IMG/VR virus record: IMGVR_UViG_3300048918_000336
Location: 1 to 62,871 of that record
From: a virus
Reading direction: 5' to 3' (one strand)
DNA length: 62,871 nucleotides
Both the position numbers and the translations under genes were made by a program. Below, in pieces: positions 49,040 to 58,076 of this stretch; the first letter of the stretch is position 1; every line of letters starts with the position of its first letter. The notes beneath the pieces are model-generated. The model saw only the letters and a list, made by a program, of their open reading frames with translations, ran no database searches and was not told where the DNA came from.

Positions 49040-49701
49040 TGGCGACCGGCGACCGCCCCGACCAGTTCAAGCGGCTGAAATCGCTGCTCCCGAACTGGTT
49101 CGGTGACCAGCATCCGGTCCTCGACGCGCTGCTGAGTGGCTATGCCTATGTCCAGGCATTCATCTTCGACCTGATCGTCTTCGCCCGGCTGCAAACCCGC
49201 ATCCTGACCGCGACCGGCGGCTGGCTCGATCTTATCTCGGCGGACTTCTTCGGGGCGGCGCTGCCTCGCCAGCCCGGGCAGAGCGATTCAGCATTCCGGA
49301 CCAGGATCATCATCAGCCTGTTCAGGGAACGCGGCACCCGCGCGGCGGTGATCAAGGTTCTCGAGGACCTGACTGGGCGAACTCCGATCATTTTCGAGCC
49401 GTTCCGGCTGCAGGACTGCGGAGCTTACCGCGCGCCGACCTCGGGCTACGGCGTCGCCGGCCATTATGGATCCGCGCTGCTGCCCTATCAGGCGTTCGTC
49501 ATCGCGTTCCGGCCGCTTGGTTCAGGCATCCCGCTGATCGCCGGCTACGGCGTCTCGACCGGTGGTTACCACACGCCGTCACGCGCTGCCTACGCCTCGC
49601 TCGGAGACGCCCTCGACGGGGTGAGCGATGCCGACATCTATGCCGCGATCGACAGCGTCCACTGCGAAGGCACGATCGCGTGGACGCGCATCGTCAACTG
49701 A
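49039..49701 (+). CDS. Mu gp48-like baseplate wedge protein
   Basis: 220 residues. Helical N-terminus (QFKRLKSLLPNWFGDQHPVLDALLSGYAYVQAFIFDL, FARLQTRILTATGGWLDLISADFFG), then strand-rich part. This is the second wedge protein and in Mu connects fibers to the baseplate. It ends just before a terminator. Confidence 0.85.
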   Translation: MATGDRPDQFKRLKSLLPNWFGDQHPVLDALLSGYAYVQAFIFDLIVFARLQTRILTATGGWLDLISADFFGAALPRQPGQSDSAFRTRIIISLFRERGTRAAVIKVLEDLTGRTPIIFEPFRLQDCGAYRAPTSGYGVAGHYGSALLPYQAFVIAFRPLGSGIPLIAGYGVSTGGYHTPSRAAYASLGDALDGVSDADIYAAIDSVHCEGTIAWTRIVN

Positions 49702-49728
49702 TCCCGGCGCCAATCGCCTGACCAATTC

Positions 49729-49750
49729 GCCCGCCTCGCGCGGGCTTTTT
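49729..49750 (+). terminator. Rho-independent terminator after the baseplate genes
   Basis: GCCCGC (49729-49734), a 5-base loop, GCGGGC (49740-49745) then TTTTT. The stem is short but GC-only and the T run is clean. Together with the next gene's ribosome site it may let the fiber genes be expressed at a lower level. Confidence 0.7.
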
Positions 49751-49767
49751 CTTGACCGGAGAACCTG

Positions 49768-51108
49768 ATGCGTCGCCAAATCATCTACGCTGGCCAGATC
49801 CCGCTCGAGACAGACCTGCTCAACACCAACCGGAACATGATGGTCGCGCTCTCGGGCATGGCCAAGGCACTGTTCGGCTCGTCGACGATCGTCAACGGCC
49901 TCACCTGCACCGCGACTTCACCCGCCTCGATGCAGGTCGCGATCGGTGCCGGTGAAATCTATTCCCAGGCCAATATCGACGACACCGCGTACAGTTCGCT
50001 CTCGGCCGATACCGTCCACCAGATCATGAAGCAGGGCATCACGCTCGATGCCATCAACCTCTCCTGCCCCGCGCCCGGCACGGCTGGCCAGAGCATCAAT
50101 TATCTGATCGAGGCGAAGTTCGTCGAGTCCGATCTCAACCCGGTCACACTGCCCTATTACAACGCCAGCAATCCGACCTCGGCCTATAGCGGGCCAGCGA
50201 ACAGCGGTGCCGCCCAGCCGACAACGCGCGACGGCACCATCTCGCTCATCGCCAAGGCTGGTGCTGCTGCCACGACTGGCACCCAGACCACGCCGGCGGC
50301 CGATGCGGGCTATATCGGCCTCTGGGTCGTCACCGTCGCGAACGGGGCCACCACGATCACCTCAGGCAATATCGCCATGCTTGCCGGCGCGCCGTTCGTG
50401 CCGTCGGGCGGCGTCGTCGCGAACCTGACCGCGGTTACCTTCGCGACGCGGGCCGAGGGTGTGGCGGGGACGAACACCACAAAGGCGGTCAACTGCGATA
50501 CCATGGCGCAGGCGACCCAGGGTGGCGCCCACACCTATGCCGTCGCCACCGGAACCGCGAACGCCATTGCCGCAGCCCTGGCGCCGGCACCAGCGGCGCT
50601 CACAACCGGCATGTCGATCCGGGTCAAGATTACGACCACCAACACCGGAGCCGCGACCCTCAACCTGAACGCCAGCGGGGCTGTAGCTATCCAGAATGCT
50701 GGCGCCGCCCTGACCGGCGGCGAACTGGTGAGCGGGCAGATCGTCAGGTTCACCTATGACGGTTCGGTGTGGCAGGCCGGGCTTTCCCTTGCCTTCGCGC
50801 CAGTCATCACCGGCCAGCAGACGAGCACACGCCTCCCCGGCGGCCTGATTATGAAGACGGGCACGACCAATGCCGGCGCGCCATATTCCGAAGGCACGAT
50901 CAGCGACAGCTTCAACGTCGCGTTCCCGAATAACTGCTTCCAGGTGATCCCGGTGGCGGTCAACACGGCGTCGAACCTGTTCAAGGACATCTGGCCGCAG
51001 CGGACGTCGATCAGCACCAGCGGTTTCACCTTCACGCTGCAATGGTCCGGTGTTGCAGGCACGACCAACTCGATCGACGGCATCGACTGGATCGCAATCG
51101 GAAATTGA
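49768..51108 (+). CDS. Tail fiber protein
   Basis: 446 residues from ATG 49768. The N-terminal ~120 residues (QIIYAGQIPLETDLLNTNRNMMVALSGMAKALFG) are an attachment part; then Ala/Thr/Gly-rich repeats (about 150-280) and a C-terminal domain with LPGGLIMKTGTTNAGAPYSEGTISDSFNVAFPNNCFQVI, similar to phage gp53-like receptor-binding tips. Its role in host binding is inferred. Confidence 0.85.
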   Translation: MRRQIIYAGQIPLETDLLNTNRNMMVALSGMAKALFGSSTIVNGLTCTATSPASMQVAIGAGEIYSQANIDDTAYSSLSADTVHQIMKQGITLDAINLSCPAPGTAGQSINYLIEAKFVESDLNPVTLPYYNASNPTSAYSGPANSGAAQPTTRDGTISLIAKAGAAATTGTQTTPAADAGYIGLWVVTVANGATTITSGNIAMLAGAPFVPSGGVVANLTAVTFATRAEGVAGTNTTKAVNCDTMAQATQGGAHTYAVATGTANAIAAALAPAPAALTTGMSIRVKITTTNTGAATLNLNASGAVAIQNAGAALTGGELVSGQIVRFTYDGSVWQAGLSLAFAPVITGQQTSTRLPGGLIMKTGTTNAGAPYSEGTISDSFNVAFPNNCFQVIPVAVNTASNLFKDIWPQRTSISTSGFTFTLQWSGVAGTTNSIDGIDWIAIGN

Positions 51109-51185
51109 CCGCGAGTCACCTCGCCGTCGGAAACTGATTTCCCGCACTCGACCCCATCGCCCATCCCTGCAGTTCGGGAAACTTC

Positions 51186-54100
51186 ATGATCGATACCGTT
51201 ATTGCCGCGACCGGCGAGGTTGCGCTCATACCCGGCTGCATTCTCGGCCTCGAGATGGCGATCGCCGATGATGCGGGAACAACCCAGGCGCTGACCGGCC
51301 GGCGCTGGTACATGACGATCTGGCGCCTCTCAGACAACGCCGAAATCCAGACCGTTACGACCGACGCGGTGACCGACTCGAGCGGGACCTATGCGCCGCT
51401 CTGGTTCGACGGTGCCGCAACGCGCGCGATCTACGACGCTCAGCGCGGAAACTCGCTCAGCATCGAATGGGGCGAGCTGCTCGCGCCAGATAACCGGGCG
51501 CCGTGGGAGAGCCGCTGCCTGAAGCTGATGGCCGGACCGGCGACGGTCACCGGCACCGGAAGCGGGGCCGCGATCGCCGCAGCGACGCGCGTCGTGCGCA
51601 ATCTGACAACTGCGCGGCTCAGCTATGTCGCGCGCGGGCTGCCTGGCCTGTCCGCCGCGACGCAGCTTGCCAATACGCCGGACCCAGCGAATCCCGGCCA
51701 CGCCTACATCTCCACCCCGACCGTCGAGGCGATGGACGCCCGCTATCGCTCAACGGGGACGGCGGCGGGCGCTGCTGCCGGCGCGACCGCCGGAGCTGCG
51801 GCAGCGGCACCCTATGCAGCCGCAGCACTCGCTTCAAAGAACGCCGCCGACGCCGATGTTGCCCTTACCCATGCCGACGTGGCATCGACCGCCGCGAGTG
51901 CTGCTCTGGCGCAGGCATGGGCGGAAAGCGGCGGCGCACCCGGCGGCGGCAGCACTCAGTCGGCGAAGGCGTGGGCGCTGGCCTCAGCAAGCTCCGCAGC
52001 GATCGCAACCGCTCAGGCGGCCATTGCGACGACTCAAGCCGGCATTGCCACCACGCAGGCCACGAATGCCGCGGCGAGTGCCGCGCTGGCCGCAAGCTAT
52101 GCCATCCCCGCCGCGCTCGCCACCGGCATCGGATCGGTCACTATTCCGGCTGCCATGACCGCCTTCCGGACGACCGGCTTCCGCACCCTCGGCAAGGGCG
52201 CCGCGATCTACACCCGCGCGACCGGCCTGCCGTCCTGGGGGCAGAATATCTGGTGGTTCGCCGATGCGACCGGCGCTCAGTTCCAGATCTGCGAAGGCCG
52301 CCCCGATCTCCTGATGTTCGGCGGCTATGACGACGGCGCGAAGCCTTATGCCAGCCGCACGGTCACGGGTACCGACAACGCGCCCGCGATGAACGCGCTG
52401 CTCTATTATTGCCAGTATTACGGCTATTCGACCGCTTGGGTGCCGGCCGGCAAATACACCTTCTATGACACGATCCATGCCGGCTTCGGCGGGGGCACGC
52501 TCGGCCAGTACAGCCACATCAATATCCGCGGTGCGGGCGCGCTCTATGCGGGGCATTCGATCCTGCCGGGCTTCCCGGGCACAGCCCTCTATTCCGCCTT
52601 CAGCGATCGTCCCCTGCTCAGCGTTCAGGGTCAGCGTGACTGCACGATCAGCGATATGACCTTCGTCGGTCTCTATTCCAAATATATCATCGACAACAAC
52701 CTGGCGGTCACGAACGGGCTGCAGATCTACAATCCGAGCTTTGACGACCGCGACATCTCCAACTGGTGGGACCCGAATCTCAGCCCGATGCAGGACGGGC
52801 GCTATACGCCCTATGCGGCTATCGCGGTCGATCCCTTCTCCGGCACGCGTCCGAGCCTCGTCGCATGGGCGCCGTCGACCGCCTATCAGACCGGCGACGT
52901 GCGCTTCGTGAATTCCAAGGTCTATGTCGCCCGCAACTACGGCACGTCAGCGTCCAGCGGCGGTCCGAGCGGCACGACCGCGACCGAGGCGGATGGGACG
53001 ATGATCTGGGTCTATATGGGCCCCTACAGCGCCGGCAGCCCGAATCAGTACGTTTCGTATAACGACGTCTCGTACCCATCCTATAGCGGTGTCGGCTCGA
53101 CCCAGTACGGCAAGGGGCAGAGCTCCAAGATCACGGTCGAGCGCTGCAATTTCGAGGGATTCGTCAGCACGATCGTTGTCCAGCCTTCCGGCTTCGACGG
53201 CAACGGCGACTTCCTCACCGTCAAAGATTGCCTGATTCAGTTCACCAAATACGCGGTTGAGATCTGCCAGACGCAGAGCCGGAACGTCCATGTGACGAAC
53301 GTCACGGGCAACCAGATCTTCACCTTCCTCGAGGGCGCGGCGCACGGCAAGCGCCAGGGCCGATTCCAGGGGCCGGTGATTAACCTGTCGCTCAGCAACA
53401 CGATGAACCTGTTCAACGCACTGGCCGCCTATCTGGCCGAGCTGACGTTCCAGGACTGCTATATCGAGAGCCTCGACCGCCTCGGCAACCTGATGGGATC
53501 GGCCGGCAAGCCGGTGATCTTCATCGCCGGCGACATGAACATGCTGACCGTCACGTATAACAATTTTCGAGGCGTGCCGGACAACCATCTCAGCGGCTCG
53601 ACCACGCGACACACCGGCGCCACCAGCTGTTCCTCGCCGATCATGTTCATCGGAACCGCGCTCAATTTCGAGCGGGTGTGCGTGCTGCTGGCACAGGATC
53701 TCTACACGCGCAGCGGCCTTGTCCAGGATGTCACCAACACCGGCACCCACCTCCCATTCTATGTCGCTCTCGCGAACAACGCGCTGGCCGGCGGCCTCGT
53801 AACACCGCAATTCGGATCGCAGCCGAGCTCGAACAAGACCGACTTCGCCCACCAGTTCATTGTCCGGAACGTCACCGACGGGAATTCCGGCGGCGTCCGC
53901 CCGCTCAGTGGGGGCCTTTTCGGCGATGCGCAGCGGATTTACGGGTCGCCGTTCTATATCCGCAAGCTCCAGATGCTCGGGCTCAATGCGCCTGTCGATG
54001 TCGGCCGCAAATATTCCGATCTCCCAAAGCAGTCGAGGTTCCCGGATCTCGCGCTGAACGGCCGGATCCTGACCGGCACATTCTTCCAGTCGCCGGCCGC

Positions 54101-54809
54101 TGCCGAGTCTGCCTTCCTGATGCCAGGCGACGTCCTGCTCGATGAAAGCACCGGCAAGACGTTCTTCATCTATTCGTTCGACACGACGACCAAGCTGATG
54201 AAGGCGTACCTCCAGAACGGCTTTACGGGCCCGGCGGGGTCTGAGACGATCTACGGCACCTTCTCGACCACGGTCGGCAATTTCACCGCCTGCACCGGCC
54301 GGCGCTGCACGTTCAATACCCCGCTGTTCGTCAGCAATCTCGCGACCAAGACGCTGACTGGCGATCTGACCAACGGCTCGACCAAGATCCAGAACGTCGC
54401 CCGGGCGTCGCTGAAACTGCTCGGGCTCAAGGTGACCGGCGGCACGATCCCGGCCGGCAGCGTCGTGATCGGTGTCGACGGGTCAGACGTCTATATTTCC
54501 GGATCCGGTCCGACCGCAAATGCCACGGGCGCCAGCATCACATTCGGCACGTCGAGCCCTCTCCTGCGCGATTGCGGTGATGCCCAAGGGGTTGCCGGCG
54601 CGTCCACCTATGGCGCGATCGTCGGCGATTACATTGACTCGGACCCGAAAGAGGAGGGCTTGGCGACTGACGGCGTGACGTTCTCCGCGTTCGACGATAC
54701 AGCGCAGACCATCACCCTGACCGGGGGCAATCCGCTCTGGCCACCGAGGAATAACTTCAGGCTGAAATCTTTTCGGATGGCGCCGCCGGCGAATGCCGCG
54801 ACACCTTGA
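51186..54809 (+). CDS. Tailspike with beta-helix domain
   Basis: 1207 residues. Residues 1-190 form a beta-rich attachment part; 190-315 is an Ala-rich helical/trimeric stalk (SAALAQAWAESGGAPGG, IATTQAGIATTQATNAAASAALAAS). From about 380 (FGGYDDGAKPY, GTDNAPAMNALLYY) a right-handed beta-helix of pectate-lyase type follows, the usual fold of polysaccharide-degrading spikes. The C-terminal ~250 residues are further beta domains. It likely cuts or binds capsule or O-antigen. Its last 53 bases overlap the reverse-strand acyltransferase gene. Confidence 0.88.
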   Translation: MIDTVIAATGEVALIPGCILGLEMAIADDAGTTQALTGRRWYMTIWRLSDNAEIQTVTTDAVTDSSGTYAPLWFDGAATRAIYDAQRGNSLSIEWGELLAPDNRAPWESRCLKLMAGPATVTGTGSGAAIAAATRVVRNLTTARLSYVARGLPGLSAATQLANTPDPANPGHAYISTPTVEAMDARYRSTGTAAGAAAGATAGAAAAAPYAAAALASKNAADADVALTHADVASTAASAALAQAWAESGGAPGGGSTQSAKAWALASASSAAIATAQAAIATTQAGIATTQATNAAASAALAASYAIPAALATGIGSVTIPAAMTAFRTTGFRTLGKGAAIYTRATGLPSWGQNIWWFADATGAQFQICEGRPDLLMFGGYDDGAKPYASRTVTGTDNAPAMNALLYYCQYYGYSTAWVPAGKYTFYDTIHAGFGGGTLGQYSHINIRGAGALYAGHSILPGFPGTALYSAFSDRPLLSVQGQRDCTISDMTFVGLYSKYIIDNNLAVTNGLQIYNPSFDDRDISNWWDPNLSPMQDGRYTPYAAIAVDPFSGTRPSLVAWAPSTAYQTGDVRFVNSKVYVARNYGTSASSGGPSGTTATEADGTMIWVYMGPYSAGSPNQYVSYNDVSYPSYSGVGSTQYGKGQSSKITVERCNFEGFVSTIVVQPSGFDGNGDFLTVKDCLIQFTKYAVEICQTQSRNVHVTNVTGNQIFTFLEGAAHGKRQGRFQGPVINLSLSNTMNLFNALAAYLAELTFQDCYIESLDRLGNLMGSAGKPVIFIAGDMNMLTVTYNNFRGVPDNHLSGSTTRHTGATSCSSPIMFIGTALNFERVCVLLAQDLYTRSGLVQDVTNTGTHLPFYVALANNALAGGLVTPQFGSQPSSNKTDFAHQFIVRNVTDGNSGGVRPLSGGLFGDAQRIYGSPFYIRKLQMLGLNAPVDVGRKYSDLPKQSRFPDLALNGRILTGTFFQSPAAAESAFLMPGDVLLDESTGKTFFIYSFDTTTKLMKAYLQNGFTGPAGSETIYGTFSTTVGNFTACTGRRCTFNTPLFVSNLATKTLTGDLTNGSTKIQNVARASLKLLGLKVTGGTIPAGSVVIGVDGSDVYISGSGPTANATGASITFGTSSPLLRDCGDAQGVAGASTYGAIVGDYIDSDPKEEGLATDGVTFSAFDDTAQTITLTGGNPLWPPRNNFRLKSFRMAPPANAATP

Positions 54810-55830
54810 CCCCTGCACGATAGCGGAACCTGGCATGGCCGAAGTCGCCGAGCGGCTTCTCGATATACCGATAACAGAACCACGCGACACCTGCGCACCC
54901 GACAGCCATTGCGACGAAAGCCCAGATCCTCGGGCCGATCAGATCTATCGCGAAGGCGCCAACCATCGCGTGGAACAGGTACAGCGAATAGGCGCCAAGC
55001 CCGATCTTCGCGAGCGGGTTCAGCCAGGCCGGCAGTCGCAGCCCGGTTGTGACCAGCAGCGCGAGGCAGGCCGCGTAGAACAGGGCAACGACCGAGTATC
55101 CGACCGTGCCGATAACCGGGCCAAGCTGATCGAGGCCGGAGAAGGCGAGTGCGATGCAGGCGAGGCCGGTCAGCGCGGCCGCGATTTGCAGGCTCGAGAC
55201 CTTGGGCATCATGCCCGCGATCTGCGCCCATGCGATCAGCACGCCGAGCAGCAGCGAATCCATCCGCGCGGGGAGCAGCATATAGGCGGCGTGGGGCAGG
55301 CCGTGGGCGTGCAGAGCGATGCGGATGACCGGAGCTACCAGCGCGAGCCCGGCGAGCACCCAAGGCAGGCGACGAGGCGGGCACAGGACTACCAGGAGCG
55401 GCAGGCAGAGGTAGAATTGCTCCTCGACCGCGAGGCTCCACGTCATGGCGATCGCGCCGGGGCCGAACGTGTCTTGCAGGCTCCAGACGATGTTCTGTGT
55501 CAGCATGACATATTCGAGCCCGAACGGCTGCGGCCAGATCGCGAAGAACAGGGCGAGCGTGACGAGATAAAGCGGGGCGATTCGCAGGACGCGGCGAGCG
55601 TAGAACACGCGGTAGTAATTCGTGGCGCCTCGGTTCCGGATCAGAATGCTTCCGATCAGGTAACCCGACAGCACGAAAAACAGATCGACGCCGCTCCATG
55701 TGAGGCTGAGCGCGCGGCCGGCTATCGGCAAATGCCGGAGCACGATCGGCGCGACAAGGTGCCAGACCACGACCTGCAGGATGGCGACGCCGCGCACCGC
55801 GTCGAGCGCCCTGTTCCGGTCCTCATGCAT
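54757..55830 (-). CDS. Acyltransferase 3 family protein (OafA type), probable serotype converter
   Basis: 357 residues from ATG 55830, with AAAGGAG eight bases upstream. Multi-spanning integral membrane enzyme: about ten hydrophobic segments, N-terminal RALDAVRGVAILQVVVWHLVAP with the conserved Arg and His, VDLFFVLSGYLIG and RRVLRIAPLYLVTL. This family O-acetylates sugars of lipopolysaccharide or capsule. In temperate phages such genes change the host surface and block superinfection. It faces the late genes, overlaps the tailspike end, and has its own ribosome site, so it is probably expressed in the lysogen. Confidence 0.9.
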   Translation of the reverse strand: MHEDRNRALDAVRGVAILQVVVWHLVAPIVLRHLPIAGRALSLTWSGVDLFFVLSGYLIGSILIRNRGATNYYRVFYARRVLRIAPLYLVTLALFFAIWPQPFGLEYVMLTQNIVWSLQDTFGPGAIAMTWSLAVEEQFYLCLPLLVVLCPPRRLPWVLAGLALVAPVIRIALHAHGLPHAAYMLLPARMDSLLLGVLIAWAQIAGMMPKVSSLQIAAALTGLACIALAFSGLDQLGPVIGTVGYSVVALFYAACLALLVTTGLRLPAWLNPLAKIGLGAYSLYLFHAMVGAFAIDLIGPRIWAFVAMAVGCAGVAWFCYRYIEKPLGDFGHARFRYRAGVKVSRHSPAAPSEKISA

Positions 55831-55918
55831 TGAGCGAGCTCCTTTGCGGGCGCTGCCCATACCACGAATCCACCCCGAGATAAGAGGGTCGCGACAATGA
55901 CATACCATCCTGCGGCCA

Positions 55919-56167
55919 ATGGCTAGCGCGCGCCCGACATGGCGGGACTGGGCACCAGTCGTCGCGATCCTCATGACGATGGTCGGCGGGGTCCTGATCC
56001 TCGGCGGCTATCTCGACCGCATCGAGCAGCTTGAGCGCCGCGATACCGCGATCGAAGCGCGGCTGGACCGACAGGACGGCAAGCTCGACGAGATCAAGAC
56101 CACGACCAACCACACGGCCGGAATCATCGAGGCGTGGGGCGGCAAGAGCGGTGGCCAGAAGCCATGA
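55919..56167 (+). CDS. XhlA-like membrane protein
   Basis: 82 residues. One membrane segment (WAPVVAILMTMVGGVLILGGYL, about 11-32) followed by a coiled-coil (DRIEQLERRDTAIEARLDRQDGKLDEIKTT). The shape fits XhlA-type accessory proteins of phage lysis. First gene of the lysis cassette. Confidence 0.75.
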   Translation: MASARPTWRDWAPVVAILMTMVGGVLILGGYLDRIEQLERRDTAIEARLDRQDGKLDEIKTTTNHTAGIIEAWGGKSGGQKP

Positions 56168-56481
56168 TGATCGAGGCCGGGCTCGCCATGACCGTTCTGG
56201 CGGCCATGCTCGCCAGCGCGGTGCCAGTTGATCGCGCACTATCGGTGCGCAAGCATCACCGCGCCCAGCCGGTGATCGGCCCGCCGTTGCGCGCCGCCTT
56301 TCCCCTGGTGGCGCCGCGCCCGGACCTCGAGGCGCTGAAGATCGAGACAGTGAGGGCCGTCGACGCCTGCGACTGTGCTTGCGATCTCGACCGGGGCGTC
56401 GGCGAGCTGGCCGAAGTCTACCGCCGCGCTGCCCGCGCGCCTGTTCGCCGAGCGAGGCGTCGGCAATCCACTGGAGACTGA
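56164..56481 (+). CDS. Exported small protein of the lysis cassette
   Basis: 105 residues. A signal-like N-terminus (IEAGLAMTVLAAMLASAVPV), then a periplasmic part with CDCACD (about 79-84) and a strongly Arg-rich end (RRAARAPVRRARRRQ). It may help lysis or bind the envelope; I do not recognise it. Confidence 0.6.
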   Translation: MMIEAGLAMTVLAAMLASAVPVDRALSVRKHHRAQPVIGPPLRAAFPLVAPRPDLEALKIETVRAVDACDCACDLDRGVGELAEVYRRAARAPVRRARRRQSTGD

Positions 56482-56484
56482 TTT

Positions 56485-57168
56485 ATGGACGTTCGCGCCA
56501 TCCAGGCTGCGCTGACCGCTGCCGGCTATCCCTGCGCCGTCGACGGGCAGATCGGGGCTCGCACCTATGCCGCGCTGTTCGCCTTCGTCGGGCGCCAGCA
56601 GGTCACGCCGCTCATTACCGAGCTCGGCAAGGCGGCCGATCAGTATTTCGTGCCTGCGGGGCTGACCTCGTCGCTGCGCCTCGCGCACGCGCTGGCGCAG
56701 TGGGCAGTCGAGACCGGCGGGTTCAAGCGGATGGAAGAGGATCTCGATTACTCGGCCGAGCGGCTGACGGTCGTCTGGCCCAAGCGCTTCCCGACGATAG
56801 CCTGGGCAGCACCCTATGCGCACAACCCGGTCGCGCTGGCGAATAAAAGCTATGGCGGACGGCTGGGCAACAGCACCGTCGGCGATGGCTGGCTCTATCG
56901 CGGGCGCGGGCTGACGCAGCTTACCGGGCGGGCCAATTACATCGAGGCCGCGCGCATCACCGGACTCGACCTGGTCGGCAATCCCAACAGCGTTGCCGAG
57001 CCCGCAACCGGTCTCCGCGTCGCCTGTGCCTATTGGAGCACGCGGGGCATCAACGCCGCCGCCGATGCGGATGACGTCGCCCATGTCCGCCAGCTGGTGA
57101 ACGGCGGGCAGAACGGGATCGACGAGGCCAAGCGGTATCTTGCGCGGGCCAAGGCCGTGCTTCGATAA
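56485..57168 (+). CDS. Endolysin, GH19 chitinase-like with peptidoglycan-binding domain
   Basis: 227 residues. Residues 1-36 (VRAIQAALTAAGYPCAVDGQIGARTYAAL) are a peptidoglycan-binding repeat. The GH19 domain follows with Glu77 in HALAQWAVETGGF, the second acidic group at 84-88 (EEDLD), and DGWLYRGRGLTQLTGRANY (about 133-151). It hydrolyses the glycan strands of peptidoglycan. No signal peptide, so it needs a holin for release. Confidence 0.93.
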   Translation: MDVRAIQAALTAAGYPCAVDGQIGARTYAALFAFVGRQQVTPLITELGKAADQYFVPAGLTSSLRLAHALAQWAVETGGFKRMEEDLDYSAERLTVVWPKRFPTIAWAAPYAHNPVALANKSYGGRLGNSTVGDGWLYRGRGLTQLTGRANYIEAARITGLDLVGNPNSVAEPATGLRVACAYWSTRGINAAADADDVAHVRQLVNGGQNGIDEAKRYLARAKAVLR

Positions 57169-57179
57169 GGGGGTATCCA

Positions 57180-57476
57180 ATGAATATCTTGAACGCGCTG
57201 AAAGTCAGCGGCGGCGACTTCGAAATCAACCGCGTGGTCGGTGCGATCGGCGGCCTGTCCTATATCTTCGGCGCGAATGCGTTCGAGGCCTATGAGGTCT
57301 TCTGGGCCGGAAAGGCGTTCGACCTCACCGCTTATTGCCTGTCGTTCCCGGCTGGCCTCGGCGTTGCGGTCGGCGCCATTGCCGGCGCGATCTCACTGAA
57401 GGACCGGAACGTCGCCGTCGCCAAGTCGGTGGCGCCCGCCGCCGTTCCCGCGCCTGAACCGGAGTCGCAGCAATGA
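57180..57476 (+). CDS. Holin candidate
   Basis: 98 residues, 11 bases after the endolysin. Two hydrophobic segments (VVGAIGGLSYIFGANAFEAY; LTAYCLSFPAGLGVAVGAIAGAIS) and a hydrophilic Pro/Ala tail. Fits small two-span holins. Assignment by topology and position. Confidence 0.72.
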   Translation: MNILNALKVSGGDFEINRVVGAIGGLSYIFGANAFEAYEVFWAGKAFDLTAYCLSFPAGLGVAVGAIAGAISLKDRNVAVAKSVAPAAVPAPEPESQQ

Positions 57477-57565
57477 TCGCCGCCTTGAAGCAGTTCGCCG
57501 TCATGACCGTGACGCTCGTCATCTGCGGCTATGCGCTGTGGCGCTCGACGGAGCGAGGCCGGTGA
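57473..57565 (+). CDS. 30-residue membrane peptide
   Basis: ATG 57473 overlaps the holin stop; it ends in GTGA with the next gene. One membrane segment, MIAALKQFAVMTVTLVICGYALW. Possible holin regulator. Confidence 0.62.
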   Translation: MIAALKQFAVMTVTLVICGYALWRSTERGR

Positions 57566-57669
57566 AACGCACCGCTGGCTTCATCGTCGGCGCCGTCGCG
57601 ATCGCCGGGCTGATGCTTGGCGTGATCGAACTGGCGAACGGCTTCGCGGCCTGCGTGATGGCGTCATGA
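57562..57669 (+). CDS. 35-residue membrane peptide
   Basis: Starts at GTG 57562, overlapping the previous stop, and ends at the ATG of the next gene. It reads MKRTAGFIVGAVAIAGLML..., one membrane segment. With its neighbour it forms a chain of tiny, coupled membrane genes in the lysis cassette. Confidence 0.62.
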   Translation: MKRTAGFIVGAVAIAGLMLGVIELANGFAACVMAS

Positions 57670-58076
57670 CCGAGCCGCGCAAGAAGGGCCTCTACGTCGG
57701 CGCGCCGGCATGTTTCGTGCTCGAGCGCGAATGCCAGTTCCTCGGCCGAGCGTTTGACGGCCAATGCTACCTCGTCGGATCGGCGACGGAGCGACCTGAC
57801 TGGCGCGACATCGACGTCCGCATGATTATGGATGACGAGGCTTTCGTTGCCTTGTTCCCGGACGCAGGCCCGGTCGATCACGGTCATTGGGAATTTGATC
57901 CCCGGTGGATCGTGCTGACGACGGCGATCTCCGAGCAGCTTTCGCGCCAGACCGGGTTGCCGATCGACTTTCAGTTTCAGCCGCGAACGCACGCCAACGA
58001 GCGGCACGGTCGGGGCAAGGGCACGCGGCGTAATGCGCTCGGCATGATCTTCTCGAAATCAGAGGGTGAAAACTGA
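57666..58076 (+). CDS. Nucleotidyltransferase-like protein in the lysis cassette
   Basis: 136 residues. YLVGSATERPDWRDIDVRMIM (35-55) holds the pol-beta-type signature: Gly38-Ser39, then Asp48 and Asp50; Asp101 in LPIDFQFQ is the expected third carboxylate. This is the layout of minimal nucleotidyltransferases. The C-terminus is basic (ANERHGRGKGTRRNALG). It lies between the holin region and the spanins, a strange place for such an enzyme. Substrate unknown; the genes on both sides overlap it by four and one base. Confidence 0.72.
   Translation: MTEPRKKGLYVGAPACFVLERECQFLGRAFDGQCYLVGSATERPDWRDIDVRMIMDDEAFVALFPDAGPVDHGHWEFDPRWIVLTTAISEQLSRQTGLPIDFQFQPRTHANERHGRGKGTRRNALGMIFSKSEGEN

Noticed and set aside
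39592-49701. Mu-like transposable phage
   Set aside because: The tail genes are of Mu type, but no MuA/MuB transposase, Mom or Mu-type end sequences were found; integration is by a tyrosine integrase.
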